This document shows positions 7,710 through 13,995 of a DNA stretch of 37,381 nucleotides, one piece after another. The number at the start of each line of letters is the position of its first letter. Position 1 is the stretch's first letter. A program made the translations under genes and the position numbers. The notes beneath the pieces are model-generated. The model worked only from the letters and a program-made list of their open reading frames with translations, searched no databases and was not told the DNA's origin. The stretch covers positions 1-37,381 of the forward strand of contig JAAUQO010000034.1 in NCBI GenBank assembly GCA_012032775.1. The letters are read 5' to 3'. Origin of the DNA: Oscillochloris sp. (GTDB lineage: Bacteria > Chloroflexota > Chloroflexia > Chloroflexales > Chloroflexaceae).

Positions 7710-9440
7710 GTGAGTCGTTACCTCTCTTCTGAACAGCGATTATACATTCAAGCCGCTGCTGATGCACGGCGTGCCGAGGTGGCCCGCTTGCGCGCCGCCG
7801 CCGCCGAACAATTGGCCGCCGAACGGGCGGCCTTCGTGCAGACGGCGACGAGTAGCCGCGAGGCCCGTGCCGCCGCCGCAACCGCGTTTCAAGCCGAGGT
7901 GCAGGCAAAATTGGCCGATCTTGCCGCAAATCGCGAGATCCGGTCTGCTGATCGGGCCGCCGCACTTCAGGCCGCGAAAAAAGTGCTGCGCGACGACGTA
8001 CATGCGCTGTTGCTCGATCTGGAGCACGGGCGTTTAGCGCGCGGCGAGGCCCAGAGCGCCGAGTTGCAGGCGTTACGCAAGGCGCTTCACGCCGCCACCG
8101 CCGCACATCTGGCCGAATTGGAACAAGAGCGCTCAGTCCGTGCCGAGTCTCAGAGTAGTGAATTACAGGTGTTGCGCAAGGCGCTTCAAGCTACTACGGC
8201 CGCATACTTGTCTGATCTGGAGCAGAGCCGTTTCGCCTGGGGTGCCGCCCAGAGCGCCGAGTTGCAGGCGTTGCGCAAGCTGCTTCAAGCTACTACCGCC
8301 GCACATCTAGCCGAATTGGAGCATGGCCGGCTCGCATCAGGCGCTGCACAATCCGACGCTCGATGGGCTGATCGGCGGGCGCGGCGCGTCGCAACGATCG
8401 CCCGGATCGCCGACTGGTCTGCGACGCGCGCCGCGCAGACTGCTACGTTGCGTGGCGAATTGTCGGCGTACAAGTCCCGCTTGCGAACCGCGACCAACGG
8501 CTATCTGGCGGCGGTCGGTCAGGCTCGGGCAATGATGGCTGCGGATCAGTCGGATCGGCGTCGCGAAGCGCTGGGCCGAATGTTGGTTCGCCGCACTGTG
8601 CTGGTGGCGCCGGTTGAACCTGAGCCGCTTGTGGCGGCGCCTGCGCCCGAGCCGCAAGTGCCGGTTGTCCCGCCGTTGATTCCCGCGCCGGTTGTGGCGG
8701 CGACGCCTGCGCCGGTTGTGGCGGCGATACCTGCGCCGGCGGTTGAACCGGTTGCAGCAGCGGTGTTAGCTGTGGCTCCGGCCACAACCGTGCCGGAGAT
8801 CGACGCGATCGAGATGCCGAACGATCCCGGTGCTGCGCTGGTGCAACGGCTCAACCGAGCCGGCCTGACGGCATATGCACAACTGGTGCGCGTCACGATT
8901 GTGCGCGAGCTAGAGATGACACGCGGCAAACCAAATGCCGATCAGCGCCGCTCGATGTTCGCCTATATCGACAGTCTGGCCAGTAGTGTTACCGGCGTGT
9001 TACGCGATATTGACCAGGGCCTTCCGGCGATGAACCGTGCGCAACGCACCCAGGCCGGCTCGCAGGTTGAAGGCTTGCGCCGCAATCTGAACGCGTTGTT
9101 GTCCGAGATCGATATGGCCTCGCCGGACGCAAACCCGGTGGTGCGCGATTTGCGGGCGGCGGTTGAGCGGATCGCGATCGATGTCGAGCAGGCCCGCGAC
9201 GCCCTCGATAGTGGTGAGATGCCGCTACCGCCGAGTGAACTGATCGATGATCTGACGGCGATTCGTGGGATCGGCGGCGGCACTCAGCAGCGGCTCAATC
9301 AAGCCGGCATCGTTACCTATTTACAGATCGCCTTAAGCAATCCCGACGATCTGCGCTCGGTGCTTGGCTCGACCGCCAGCCGGTTGGCGAATGTCGAAGA
9401 GTGGATTTTGCAGGCCCGTAAACTGGCCGGTATCGAGTAG
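7710..9440 (+). CDS. gvpC: GvpC-like gas vesicle protein with 33-residue repeats and C-terminal HhH domain
   Basis: 576 residues. Residues 18-281 divide into eight consecutive 33-residue units. Four (84-116, 117-149, 150-182, 183-215) are clearly alike, with the pattern ELQALRKAL-x-ATTAAHLAELE ending in AQS; the units at 18-50, 51-83, 216-248 and 249-281 are degenerate but in register. Cyanobacterial GvpC, the outer stiffening protein of gas vesicles, is built from 33-residue helical repeats, so this is very likely its counterpart. A Pro/Ala/Val-rich linker (about 298-360) follows, then a helical region. The end (about 512-576, LTAIRGIGGGTQQRLNQAGI) resembles a helix-hairpin-helix or DUF4332-type fold that I do not associate with known GvpC. 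The gene follows gvpA directly, which is where gvpC usually sits. The start is GTG at 7710 with AGGGGG upstream. Confidence 0.8.
   Translation: MSRYLSSEQRLYIQAAADARRAEVARLRAAAAEQLAAERAAFVQTATSSREARAAAATAFQAEVQAKLADLAANREIRSADRAAALQAAKKVLRDDVHALLLDLEHGRLARGEAQSAELQALRKALHAATAAHLAELEQERSVRAESQSSELQVLRKALQATTAAYLSDLEQSRFAWGAAQSAELQALRKLLQATTAAHLAELEHGRLASGAAQSDARWADRRARRVATIARIADWSATRAAQTATLRGELSAYKSRLRTATNGYLAAVGQARAMMAADQSDRRREALGRMLVRRTVLVAPVEPEPLVAAPAPEPQVPVVPPLIPAPVVAATPAPVVAAIPAPAVEPVAAAVLAVAPATTVPEIDAIEMPNDPGAALVQRLNRAGLTAYAQLVRVTIVRELEMTRGKPNADQRRSMFAYIDSLASSVTGVLRDIDQGLPAMNRAQRTQAGSQVEGLRRNLNALLSEIDMASPDANPVVRDLRAAVERIAIDVEQARDALDSGEMPLPPSELIDDLTAIRGIGGGTQQRLNQAGIVTYLQIALSNPDDLRSVLGSTASRLANVEEWILQARKLAGIE
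7959..8354 (+). repeat. Four clear 99-bp coding repeats in the gvpC-like gene
   Basis: The DNA of repeat units 84-215 is also repetitive. The block AGAGCGCCGAGTTGCAGGCG appears near 8052 and again near 8252, and GCTTCAAGCTACTAC recurs. The 99-base (33-codon) period means repeat number could change by recombination, as is known for repeat-bearing gvpC genes. Confidence 0.8.
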
Positions 9441-9485
9441 TGACGGCGGGGCGTGTGTGCGGCGAAGCTGCACATAGGCCCCACA

Positions 9486-9525
9486 TTTACAGTCTGGTAT
9501 CTGCTAGATGCTATGCTAGGCTGGG
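9486..9525 (+). promoter_or_regulatory. Possible internal promoter before the AbrB-like gene
   Basis: TTTACA near 9486 is followed, about 17-20 bases later, by TGCTATGCT, which offers TGCTAT or TATGCT as a weak -10. It falls in the non-conserved stretch just upstream of the ATG at 9569. This would let the downstream gvp assembly genes be transcribed separately from gvpA-gvpC. Confidence 0.25.
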
Positions 9526-9568
9526 CTTCAGAACGATCAGCAGACTGAGTAGCTCGGCGAGAACGATT

Positions 9569-10264
9569 ATGTTTTTAGGCACCCGTCGTATCCGCTCAGC
9601 CGGTCGCAACAGCGGCAGTATCGAAGTGACGTTGCCGGCGCAGTTGCAAGAGTTGGAAGGGCTCGAATGCCAGTTGCTGGTGCGCGACGGCCCACGCCCC
9701 GAGATTGTGCTGCAACCGGATCTGGCCTTGATCCAGGAAGTGATCGGCGATACCTGGCATGGTTTGCAGCTAGCATTGAGTGAGGCCGGTGAACTTGGCG
9801 ATCTTGGGCCGGCCGATGCGGCATTGACGATCTTTCCCGGTGGACCATGGACCGAACGCCCGGCACTCGCACTGGTCGATCTGCTGGCGATTCGCCGGCG
9901 CGGTGTTGGCGCACCCGATGCCCTGGCACGGGTGCTGGCGGCACTGGCCCTGATCGCTGCCCGCCGGCTCGGTATTCGGCCTGCACTCGATAGCGCATTT
10001 GCCGATGTGGTGGCCTACTTGCTCACCGGCTATTCGTCGGGGCTTGGTGCGGATTTCGAGCGCGGCATGGCCCGCCAACGCTTCGTTGCCGCCGCCGGTG
10101 AGCCGGCCGGCCCGCCTCTGGATAGTGCCGCCTGGCGCCGGGTTGGACCGGGTTTGTGTGCGATCGTCGATCAATGGCAGATCTGGCAAGAACAACCGGC
10201 CCGCTATCAGGCTGTCCGTGACCGCTGGTATCGTGCGTTGACCCTGGAGATTGGGCCTTTTTAG
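9569..10264 (+). CDS. Unknown protein with AbrB-like N-terminus in the gas vesicle cluster
   Basis: 231 residues from the ATG at 9569. The frame is open back to a GTG at 9440, but the 43 extra residues look unconserved and the intervening DNA has promoter-like features. The first 45 or so residues (TRRIRSAGRNSGSIEVTLPA, then QLQELEGLECQLLVRDG) resemble the swapped-hairpin AbrB/SpoVT/MazE fold used by DNA-binding regulators. The remaining 180 residues are mostly helical and unfamiliar (IARRLGIRPALDSAFADVVA). Its position between gvpC and gvpN suggests a role in regulating or assembling gas vesicles. I cannot assign a function; the AbrB resemblance is by eye only. Confidence 0.6.
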   Translation: MFLGTRRIRSAGRNSGSIEVTLPAQLQELEGLECQLLVRDGPRPEIVLQPDLALIQEVIGDTWHGLQLALSEAGELGDLGPADAALTIFPGGPWTERPALALVDLLAIRRRGVGAPDALARVLAALALIAARRLGIRPALDSAFADVVAYLLTGYSSGLGADFERGMARQRFVAAAGEPAGPPLDSAAWRRVGPGLCAIVDQWQIWQEQPARYQAVRDRWYRALTLEIGPF

Positions 10265-10332
10265 AATACAGAATACAGAACACATGGTACAGCCGGAGCG
10301 GCCGTAGGGCGACAGGATAACCTTGTGTTCTG
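10262..10332. repeat. 7-bp array and inverted repeat before gvpN
   Basis: The sequence after the stop of the preceding gene has units AGAATAC, AGAATAC, AGAACAC. In addition CAGAACACA (10276-10284) is the exact reverse complement of TGTGTTCTG (10324-10332), forming a possible hairpin with a 39-base loop, just before the gvpN ribosome binding site. Confidence 0.5.
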
Positions 10333-10352
10333 AGCGACTATCGGAGGAACCG

Positions 10353-11300
10353 ATGACAGTAGCGACACGTCCGCTGATCGAAGGCCCGCGTACGACGATC
10401 AGCCTGAAGCCAAGTGCAGATTTTATCGCCACTCCTGCAACGTCGGCACTGGCGGATCGGGCGTTGGCCTATCTGAATGCCGGATTTCCAGTGCATTTTC
10501 GTGGTCCGGCCGGTACCGGCAAAACCACGCTGGCGCTGCATGTTGCCGCTCAGATCGGTCGCCCGGTGATGCTGGTCGTCGGTGATGAGGAGTTCACCAC
10601 TTCCGATCTGATCGGCGGCCAGAGCGGCTATAGCTATCGGCGGGTGGTCGATCGCTTTATTCACTCGGTGGTCAAATATGAGGAAGACGCCAAGCAGCGC
10701 TGGGTGGATAGTCGGCTGACGACCGCAGTGCGCGAGGGCTTTACGCTGGTGTACGACGAGTTTACGCGCTCGCGTCCCGAGGCCAACAACGTCTTGTTGA
10801 CGGTGCTCGAAGAGGGCTTGTTGGTGCTGCCGACGATGAGCCGCGGCGAAGCGTATGTGAAGGTGCATCCGGAGTTTCGGGCGATCTTCACCAGCAACCC
10901 CGCCGAGTACGCCGGTGTCCACGAGTCGCAGGATGCACTCGCCGACCGCCTGATCACCCTCGATCTTGAATTTTACGATCGCGAGACCGAGGCGCGTATT
11001 TGCGCAATCCAGTCGGGGTTGAGCGACGAGCATGCGGCGAAAGTCGTCGATATTGTGCGCGATTTTCGCAGCTCCGGCGAGTACGATCAGGCGCCGACAA
11101 TGCGGGCAGCGGTGATGATCGCCCGTGTAACGGCCCAGCAGGGTTACGCCGTGCGCGCCGAGGATCCGCGCTTTGTGCAGGTTGTGCTGGATATCCTGGA
11201 GGCGAAAAAGAGCTTCGGTGCCCACGGCCGCGATCAGCGTGTTCAGCAGCGCAAGATGATCATCGGCTTGATCGAACATCATTGCCGGGTGAAAGTGTAA
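10353..11300 (+). CDS. gvpN: Gas vesicle AAA+ ATPase GvpN
   Basis: 315 residues. GvpN is a MoxR-like AAA+ ATPase needed for enlargement of gas vesicles beyond small bicones. Walker A is GPAGTGKT at residues 51-58, Walker B is TLVYDEF at 131-137, and the sensor region is FTSNPAEYAGVHESQDAL, all diagnostic for GvpN. The ATG at 10353 is preceded by GGAGG at 10343-10347; an upstream in-frame start at 10323 has no such site. The length is normal for the family. Confidence 0.96.
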   Translation: MTVATRPLIEGPRTTISLKPSADFIATPATSALADRALAYLNAGFPVHFRGPAGTGKTTLALHVAAQIGRPVMLVVGDEEFTTSDLIGGQSGYSYRRVVDRFIHSVVKYEEDAKQRWVDSRLTTAVREGFTLVYDEFTRSRPEANNVLLTVLEEGLLVLPTMSRGEAYVKVHPEFRAIFTSNPAEYAGVHESQDALADRLITLDLEFYDRETEARICAIQSGLSDEHAAKVVDIVRDFRSSGEYDQAPTMRAAVMIARVTAQQGYAVRAEDPRFVQVVLDILEAKKSFGAHGRDQRVQQRKMIIGLIEHHCRVKV

Positions 11301-11302
11301 GG

Positions 11303-11346
11303 CGAGCCGCGCGCCAGTGCGTCAACGCTTATGCACAGGCATCAGG
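11303..11346. repeat. Partial copy of the dispersed repeat
   Basis: CGAGCCGCGC followed by a variable stretch and then CAGGCATCAGG matches the reverse complement of one end of the element at 19927-20015. It occupies the gap between gvpN and the next gene. Confidence 0.5.
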
Positions 11347-11368
11347 TAGCTTGCGAGAGGAGTCTGTT

Positions 11369-11695
11369 ATGCGTCCGAAGGGAATGCGCGCCATTCGTAC
11401 AACGCGGAGTTTGAATCGTTCGCCGCGCGCCACCAGTCGCGAGCAGCAGGTAGCCGAGTTGGCGCGGCTGGAGCATGAGAAGGCTCGCTTGAGCCGTGAA
11501 CTTGATGTCTGGCGGCAGAATGCGGCTCGCACCAATGATCAGTTGGAGCGAGTTGAGGTGCGGCTGAACGAGCTGCGCGAGCTGTTGCGTGCCGATGAAC
11601 CGGTGCCGATTCGCCCGGCCCACCCGCGCCGACGCCCGGCCGAGCGGCGTGATGACGACGAAGGCGAATGGAAGACTGTCTCACTGGAGTACTAA
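11369..11695 (+). CDS. Small coiled-coil gas vesicle cluster protein (GvpV-like?)
   Basis: 108 residues from the ATG at 11369, with AGAGGAG six bases upstream. Residues 25-75 form a heptad-rich coiled coil (REQQVAELARLEHEKARLSR, then ARTNDQLERVEVRLNELREL). A basic N-terminus (MRPKGMRAIRTTRSLNRSPR) and a charged Arg/Asp tail flank it. Size, basic start and a single coiled coil resemble GvpV of cyanobacterial clusters, but identity is too vague to name it. The stop is one base from the gvpH start, so the two are coupled. Confidence 0.7.
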   Translation: MRPKGMRAIRTTRSLNRSPRATSREQQVAELARLEHEKARLSRELDVWRQNAARTNDQLERVEVRLNELRELLRADEPVPIRPAHPRRRPAERRDDDEGEWKTVSLEY

Positions 11696-11696
11696 C

Positions 11697-12221
11697 ATGG
11701 CTTCTGAGAACGACGAGCGCAAACCGCAGGTCGATATCAATATTGGATTGGGCGGCCTGTTCAAAAATCTCGGCGATCTGGTGAACAATATCGCCGATCT
11801 GATGGCGCAGGCCGAACAGGCCGGCGGCGAGATCCGGCGCAGCGGCACGATCAGCAACGATCCGGAAAGCAAACTGCGCGGCGTTTACGGCTTCTCGATC
11901 CGCAGCGGGATCGGCGGCAAGCCCAGGGTCGAGCCGTTCGGGAATTTGCGTGCTACCGAGCGCGGCCCCGAGATGGCCGAGATCCGTGAGCCGCTGGTCG
12001 ATGTGTTCGACGAGGGCGAGGAATTGCTGGTGTTGGCCGAATTGCCGGGCGCCGACGAAACCACGATCAAGGTTGAGTTGCACGGCGATATTCTGGCGCT
12101 CGAAGCCGGCGGCACCCGTCGTTACGCCAAAGAAGTGCTGCTGCCCGCCGCCGCTGATCCGGCCTCGCTGCAACGCAGTTATCGCAACGGCATCCTTGAG
12201 GTGCGTGTCAAACGCGCATAA
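11697..12221 (+). CDS. gvpH: Hsp20-like gas vesicle protein GvpH
   Basis: 174 residues. The C-terminal 80 residues form a small heat-shock alpha-crystallin domain: EPLVDVFDEGEELLVLAELP, then GADETTIKVELHGDILALEA, ending SYRNGILEVRVKRA with the classic N-G-I/V-L motif. The N-terminal half (DINIGLGGLFKNLGDLVNNI) is a feature of GvpH-type proteins rather than free Hsp20. GvpH is thought to keep gas vesicle proteins soluble during assembly. It starts one base after the previous stop. Confidence 0.88.
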   Translation: MASENDERKPQVDINIGLGGLFKNLGDLVNNIADLMAQAEQAGGEIRRSGTISNDPESKLRGVYGFSIRSGIGGKPRVEPFGNLRATERGPEMAEIREPLVDVFDEGEELLVLAELPGADETTIKVELHGDILALEAGGTRRYAKEVLLPAAADPASLQRSYRNGILEVRVKRA

Positions 12222-12224
12222 TCT

Positions 12225-12267
12225 AAGGGCGAAGCATCATGTGCTTTGCGCGCGGTGCTTCGCTCTT
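12225..12267. repeat. Palindromic element between gvpH and gvpF
   Basis: AAGGGCGAAGCA (12225-12236) is the near-perfect reverse complement of TGCTTCGCTCTT (12256-12267). This is the same arm sequence as at 7224 and 16166. It fills the gap between the gvpH stop and the gvpF ATG at 12283. Confidence 0.7.
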
Positions 12268-12282
12268 ACGTAGGACATAGTT

Positions 12283-13050
12283 ATGGCCCAGGAATCTGCC
12301 GCCGAAGGCAAGTATCTCTACGGAATTATGCGGCTTGGCACGCCGTTCAATCTCGGTAGCCGCAGCGTCGGCGAGCAGGGCGTGCCGATCTACCAGATCG
12401 TGGTCGATGATCTGGCCGCCCTGGTGAGCGATTCGCCGATTGTTGAGTATGAAGGCAGTCGGCGCAATCTGATGGCCCATACACGGGTGTTGGAAGAGGC
12501 AATGCAGTACGGCACGGTGTTGCCGGTGCGTTTTGGGATTGTGGCGCCTTCGGAAGATGCGGTTCGCCGGCAGTTGAGCGGCGCCCGCGGCGATGAATTG
12601 CGTGCGGCGCTTGATCAGATGGAGGGCCGGGTGGAACTCGGCCTGAAAGCCTTTTGGTACGAAGATGTGATCTTCGGCGAGGTGGTGAACGAGAATTCGC
12701 AGATCCGCCAGTTGCGCGACAGTCTGGCCGGCAAATCGCCCGAAGAGACCTACTACGAGCGCATCAGGCTCGGCGAGTTGATCGAGGGTGAGTTGGCCCG
12801 TCGGCGTGGCGAGGATGCCGCCAGGATCATCGAGCGCTTGCGCCCGTTGGTCGAGGCGGTGCATGAACAACCGGCGATCACCGACCGCATGGTTGTGAAT
12901 GCGGCCTTTCTGATCCGGCGCGCGGCCGAACCGGAGATCGATGCGGCGGTGAACGAACTCGATGCCGAACTCGGCAAGCGCATGATGTTCAAACTGGTTG
13001 GCCCGGCGCCGCTGTACAATTTCGTCAGCCTGAAGATCGGTTGGAGTTGA
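12283..13050 (+). CDS. gvpF: Gas vesicle protein GvpF (GvpF/GvpL family)
   Basis: 255 residues. Members of this family are assembly factors, and GvpF can bind GvpA. Visible family features are the start KYLYGIMRLG, the central TVLPVRFGIVAPSEDAVRRQ, and the end AFLIRRAAEP, then FKLVGPAPLYNFVSLKIGWS. It is the first of three GvpF/L paralogues in the cluster and the one closest in length to classic GvpF. Which letter each paralogue deserves needs a phylogeny. Confidence 0.93.
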   Translation: MAQESAAEGKYLYGIMRLGTPFNLGSRSVGEQGVPIYQIVVDDLAALVSDSPIVEYEGSRRNLMAHTRVLEEAMQYGTVLPVRFGIVAPSEDAVRRQLSGARGDELRAALDQMEGRVELGLKAFWYEDVIFGEVVNENSQIRQLRDSLAGKSPEETYYERIRLGELIEGELARRRGEDAARIIERLRPLVEAVHEQPAITDRMVVNAAFLIRRAAEPEIDAAVNELDAELGKRMMFKLVGPAPLYNFVSLKIGWS

Positions 13051-13057
13051 GTTGATC

Positions 13058-13092
13058 GTTGTGCGCTTGGCGCGAAGATCGAAGCGCACAAC
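13058..13092. other. Hairpin between gvpF and gvpG
   Basis: GTTGTGCGCTT (13058-13068) and AAGCGCACAAC (13082-13092) form a perfect 11-bp stem with a 13-base loop, 8 bases after the gvpF stop. No T-tract follows. Confidence 0.65.
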
Positions 13093-13122
13093 CACATACT
13101 TTCTTTAGAGCGAGAGCGAGAA

Positions 13123-13371
13123 ATGCTGCTGAAACTGCTAACCTTTCCAGTGACCGGGCCGATCAATGGAGTGCTCTGGATTGCGGAGACGCTGTTGGAG
13201 CAGGCCGAGGATGAACTCTACAGTCCTGAGAAGATCCGCGCCAAACTCATCGAGTTGGAGCTGCGTTTCGATATGGGCGAGTTCGACGAAGAAACGTTTC
13301 TCGCCGCCGAGGATGAGTTGTTGGCGCGGCTGAGCGAGGCCCGCCGACGGATAGCGGAAAAGGCAGTCTAA
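13123..13371 (+). CDS. gvpG: Gas vesicle protein GvpG
   Basis: 82 residues. The start LLKLLTFPVTGPINGVLWIA, followed by a helical acidic stretch (EQAEDELYSPEKIRAKLIEL) and EFDEETFLAAEDELLARL, is characteristic of GvpG. It is an essential small helical assembly factor of unknown exact function. GAGAGCGAGAA precedes the ATG. Length and position after gvpF are typical. Confidence 0.95.
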   Translation: MLLKLLTFPVTGPINGVLWIAETLLEQAEDELYSPEKIRAKLIELELRFDMGEFDEETFLAAEDELLARLSEARRRIAEKAV

Positions 13372-13413
13372 GGGCGACGTATCGTGTGCGTTACACGCGA
13401 TGCCTGGCTCCTG
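13370..13413. repeat. Degenerate palindrome between gvpG and gvpO
   Basis: It begins AAGGGCGA like the other palindromic elements. CGTATCGTGTG followed by CGTT and ACACGCGATGC can fold into an imperfect hairpin. It is a weaker member of the family and overlaps the gvpG stop. Confidence 0.4.
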
Positions 13414-13424
13414 CGAGGAAACGT

Positions 13425-13673
13425 ATGAATGGTATGGAGATCGTCCAACGGGCGAAAGAGCAGTTGCAGATGTTAACCGGGCTGCATCCCGATACCGTGA
13501 GCAAACTCAAGAAAGAGGACGACGGCTGGCATGTGGTGATCGAGTTGCTTGAACTCAAGGTGGTTCCCGACAGCAAGGATATTCTGGCGACCTATGCCAC
13601 AATCCTTGACGCGGAAGGCAATATTGTCAGCTACGAGCGGATCAATCGTTATCGGCGCGGTGAGGTAGGCTAA
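13425..13673 (+). CDS. gvpO: Gas vesicle protein GvpO
   Basis: 82 residues. The sequence ELLELKVVPDSKDILATYAT, then ILDAEGNIVSYERINRYRRG, is the signature of GvpO, an essential gas vesicle protein of uncertain role. The N-terminal helix carries LTGLHPDTVSKLKKEDDGWH. I chose the ATG at 13425, preceded by GAGGAA; longer in-frame starts upstream lie in the palindromic spacer. Confidence 0.94.
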   Translation: MNGMEIVQRAKEQLQMLTGLHPDTVSKLKKEDDGWHVVIELLELKVVPDSKDILATYATILDAEGNIVSYERINRYRRGEVG

Positions 13674-13675
13674 TC

Positions 13676-13975
13676 ATGGAAACGCGACTCGCACATTCAA
13701 CCCAATCAACCAATCTGGGCGATATCCTCGAACGTGTGCTCGATAAGGGTATTGTGGTGGCCGGCGACATCACGATCTCGCTGGTCGGTGTCGAATTGCT
13801 GAGCATCAAAGTGCGCCTGCTTGTCGCATCGGTCGATAAGGCCATGGAGATCGGGATCAACTGGTGGGAGGCCGATCCGGCTCTTTCAACCAAGGCCCGG
13901 CAGTTGCAGGCCGAGAACAAGGCGCTTGAAGATCGGATCGCCCGTTTGGAAGCGGCATTGGCCGCCCGCGGGTGA
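13676..13975 (+). CDS. gvpJ: GvpA-like minor shell/nucleation protein GvpJ
   Basis: 99 residues. Residues 14-65 are a GvpA-type core (NLGDILERVLDKGIVVAGDI, then TISLVGVELLSIKVRLLVAS). This is followed by NWWEADPALSTKARQLQAEN and a coiled-coil tail. The extended C-terminus separates it from the major GvpA and fits GvpJ, a minor homologue needed to start or shape vesicles. It begins two bases after the gvpO stop. Confidence 0.88.
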   Translation: METRLAHSTQSTNLGDILERVLDKGIVVAGDITISLVGVELLSIKVRLLVASVDKAMEIGINWWEADPALSTKARQLQAENKALEDRIARLEAALAARG

Positions 13976-13995
13976 GTGGGTGACAAGGTGACAAG

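Noticed and set aside
7959-8354. The 99-bp repeats looked at first like a CRISPR or satellite array.
   Set aside because: They are in frame, coding, adjacent without unique spacers, and explained by the 33-residue GvpC-type repeats.
9240-9440. Reading the HhH-like end of the GvpC-like protein as proof of DNA binding.
   Set aside because: HhH-type folds also mediate protein contacts, and a vesicle-bound DNA binder has no other support here.
11000-11368. A longer start for the small coiled-coil protein.
   Set aside because: The upstream residues overlap gvpN in another frame; the ATG at 11369 has AGAGGAG at good spacing.
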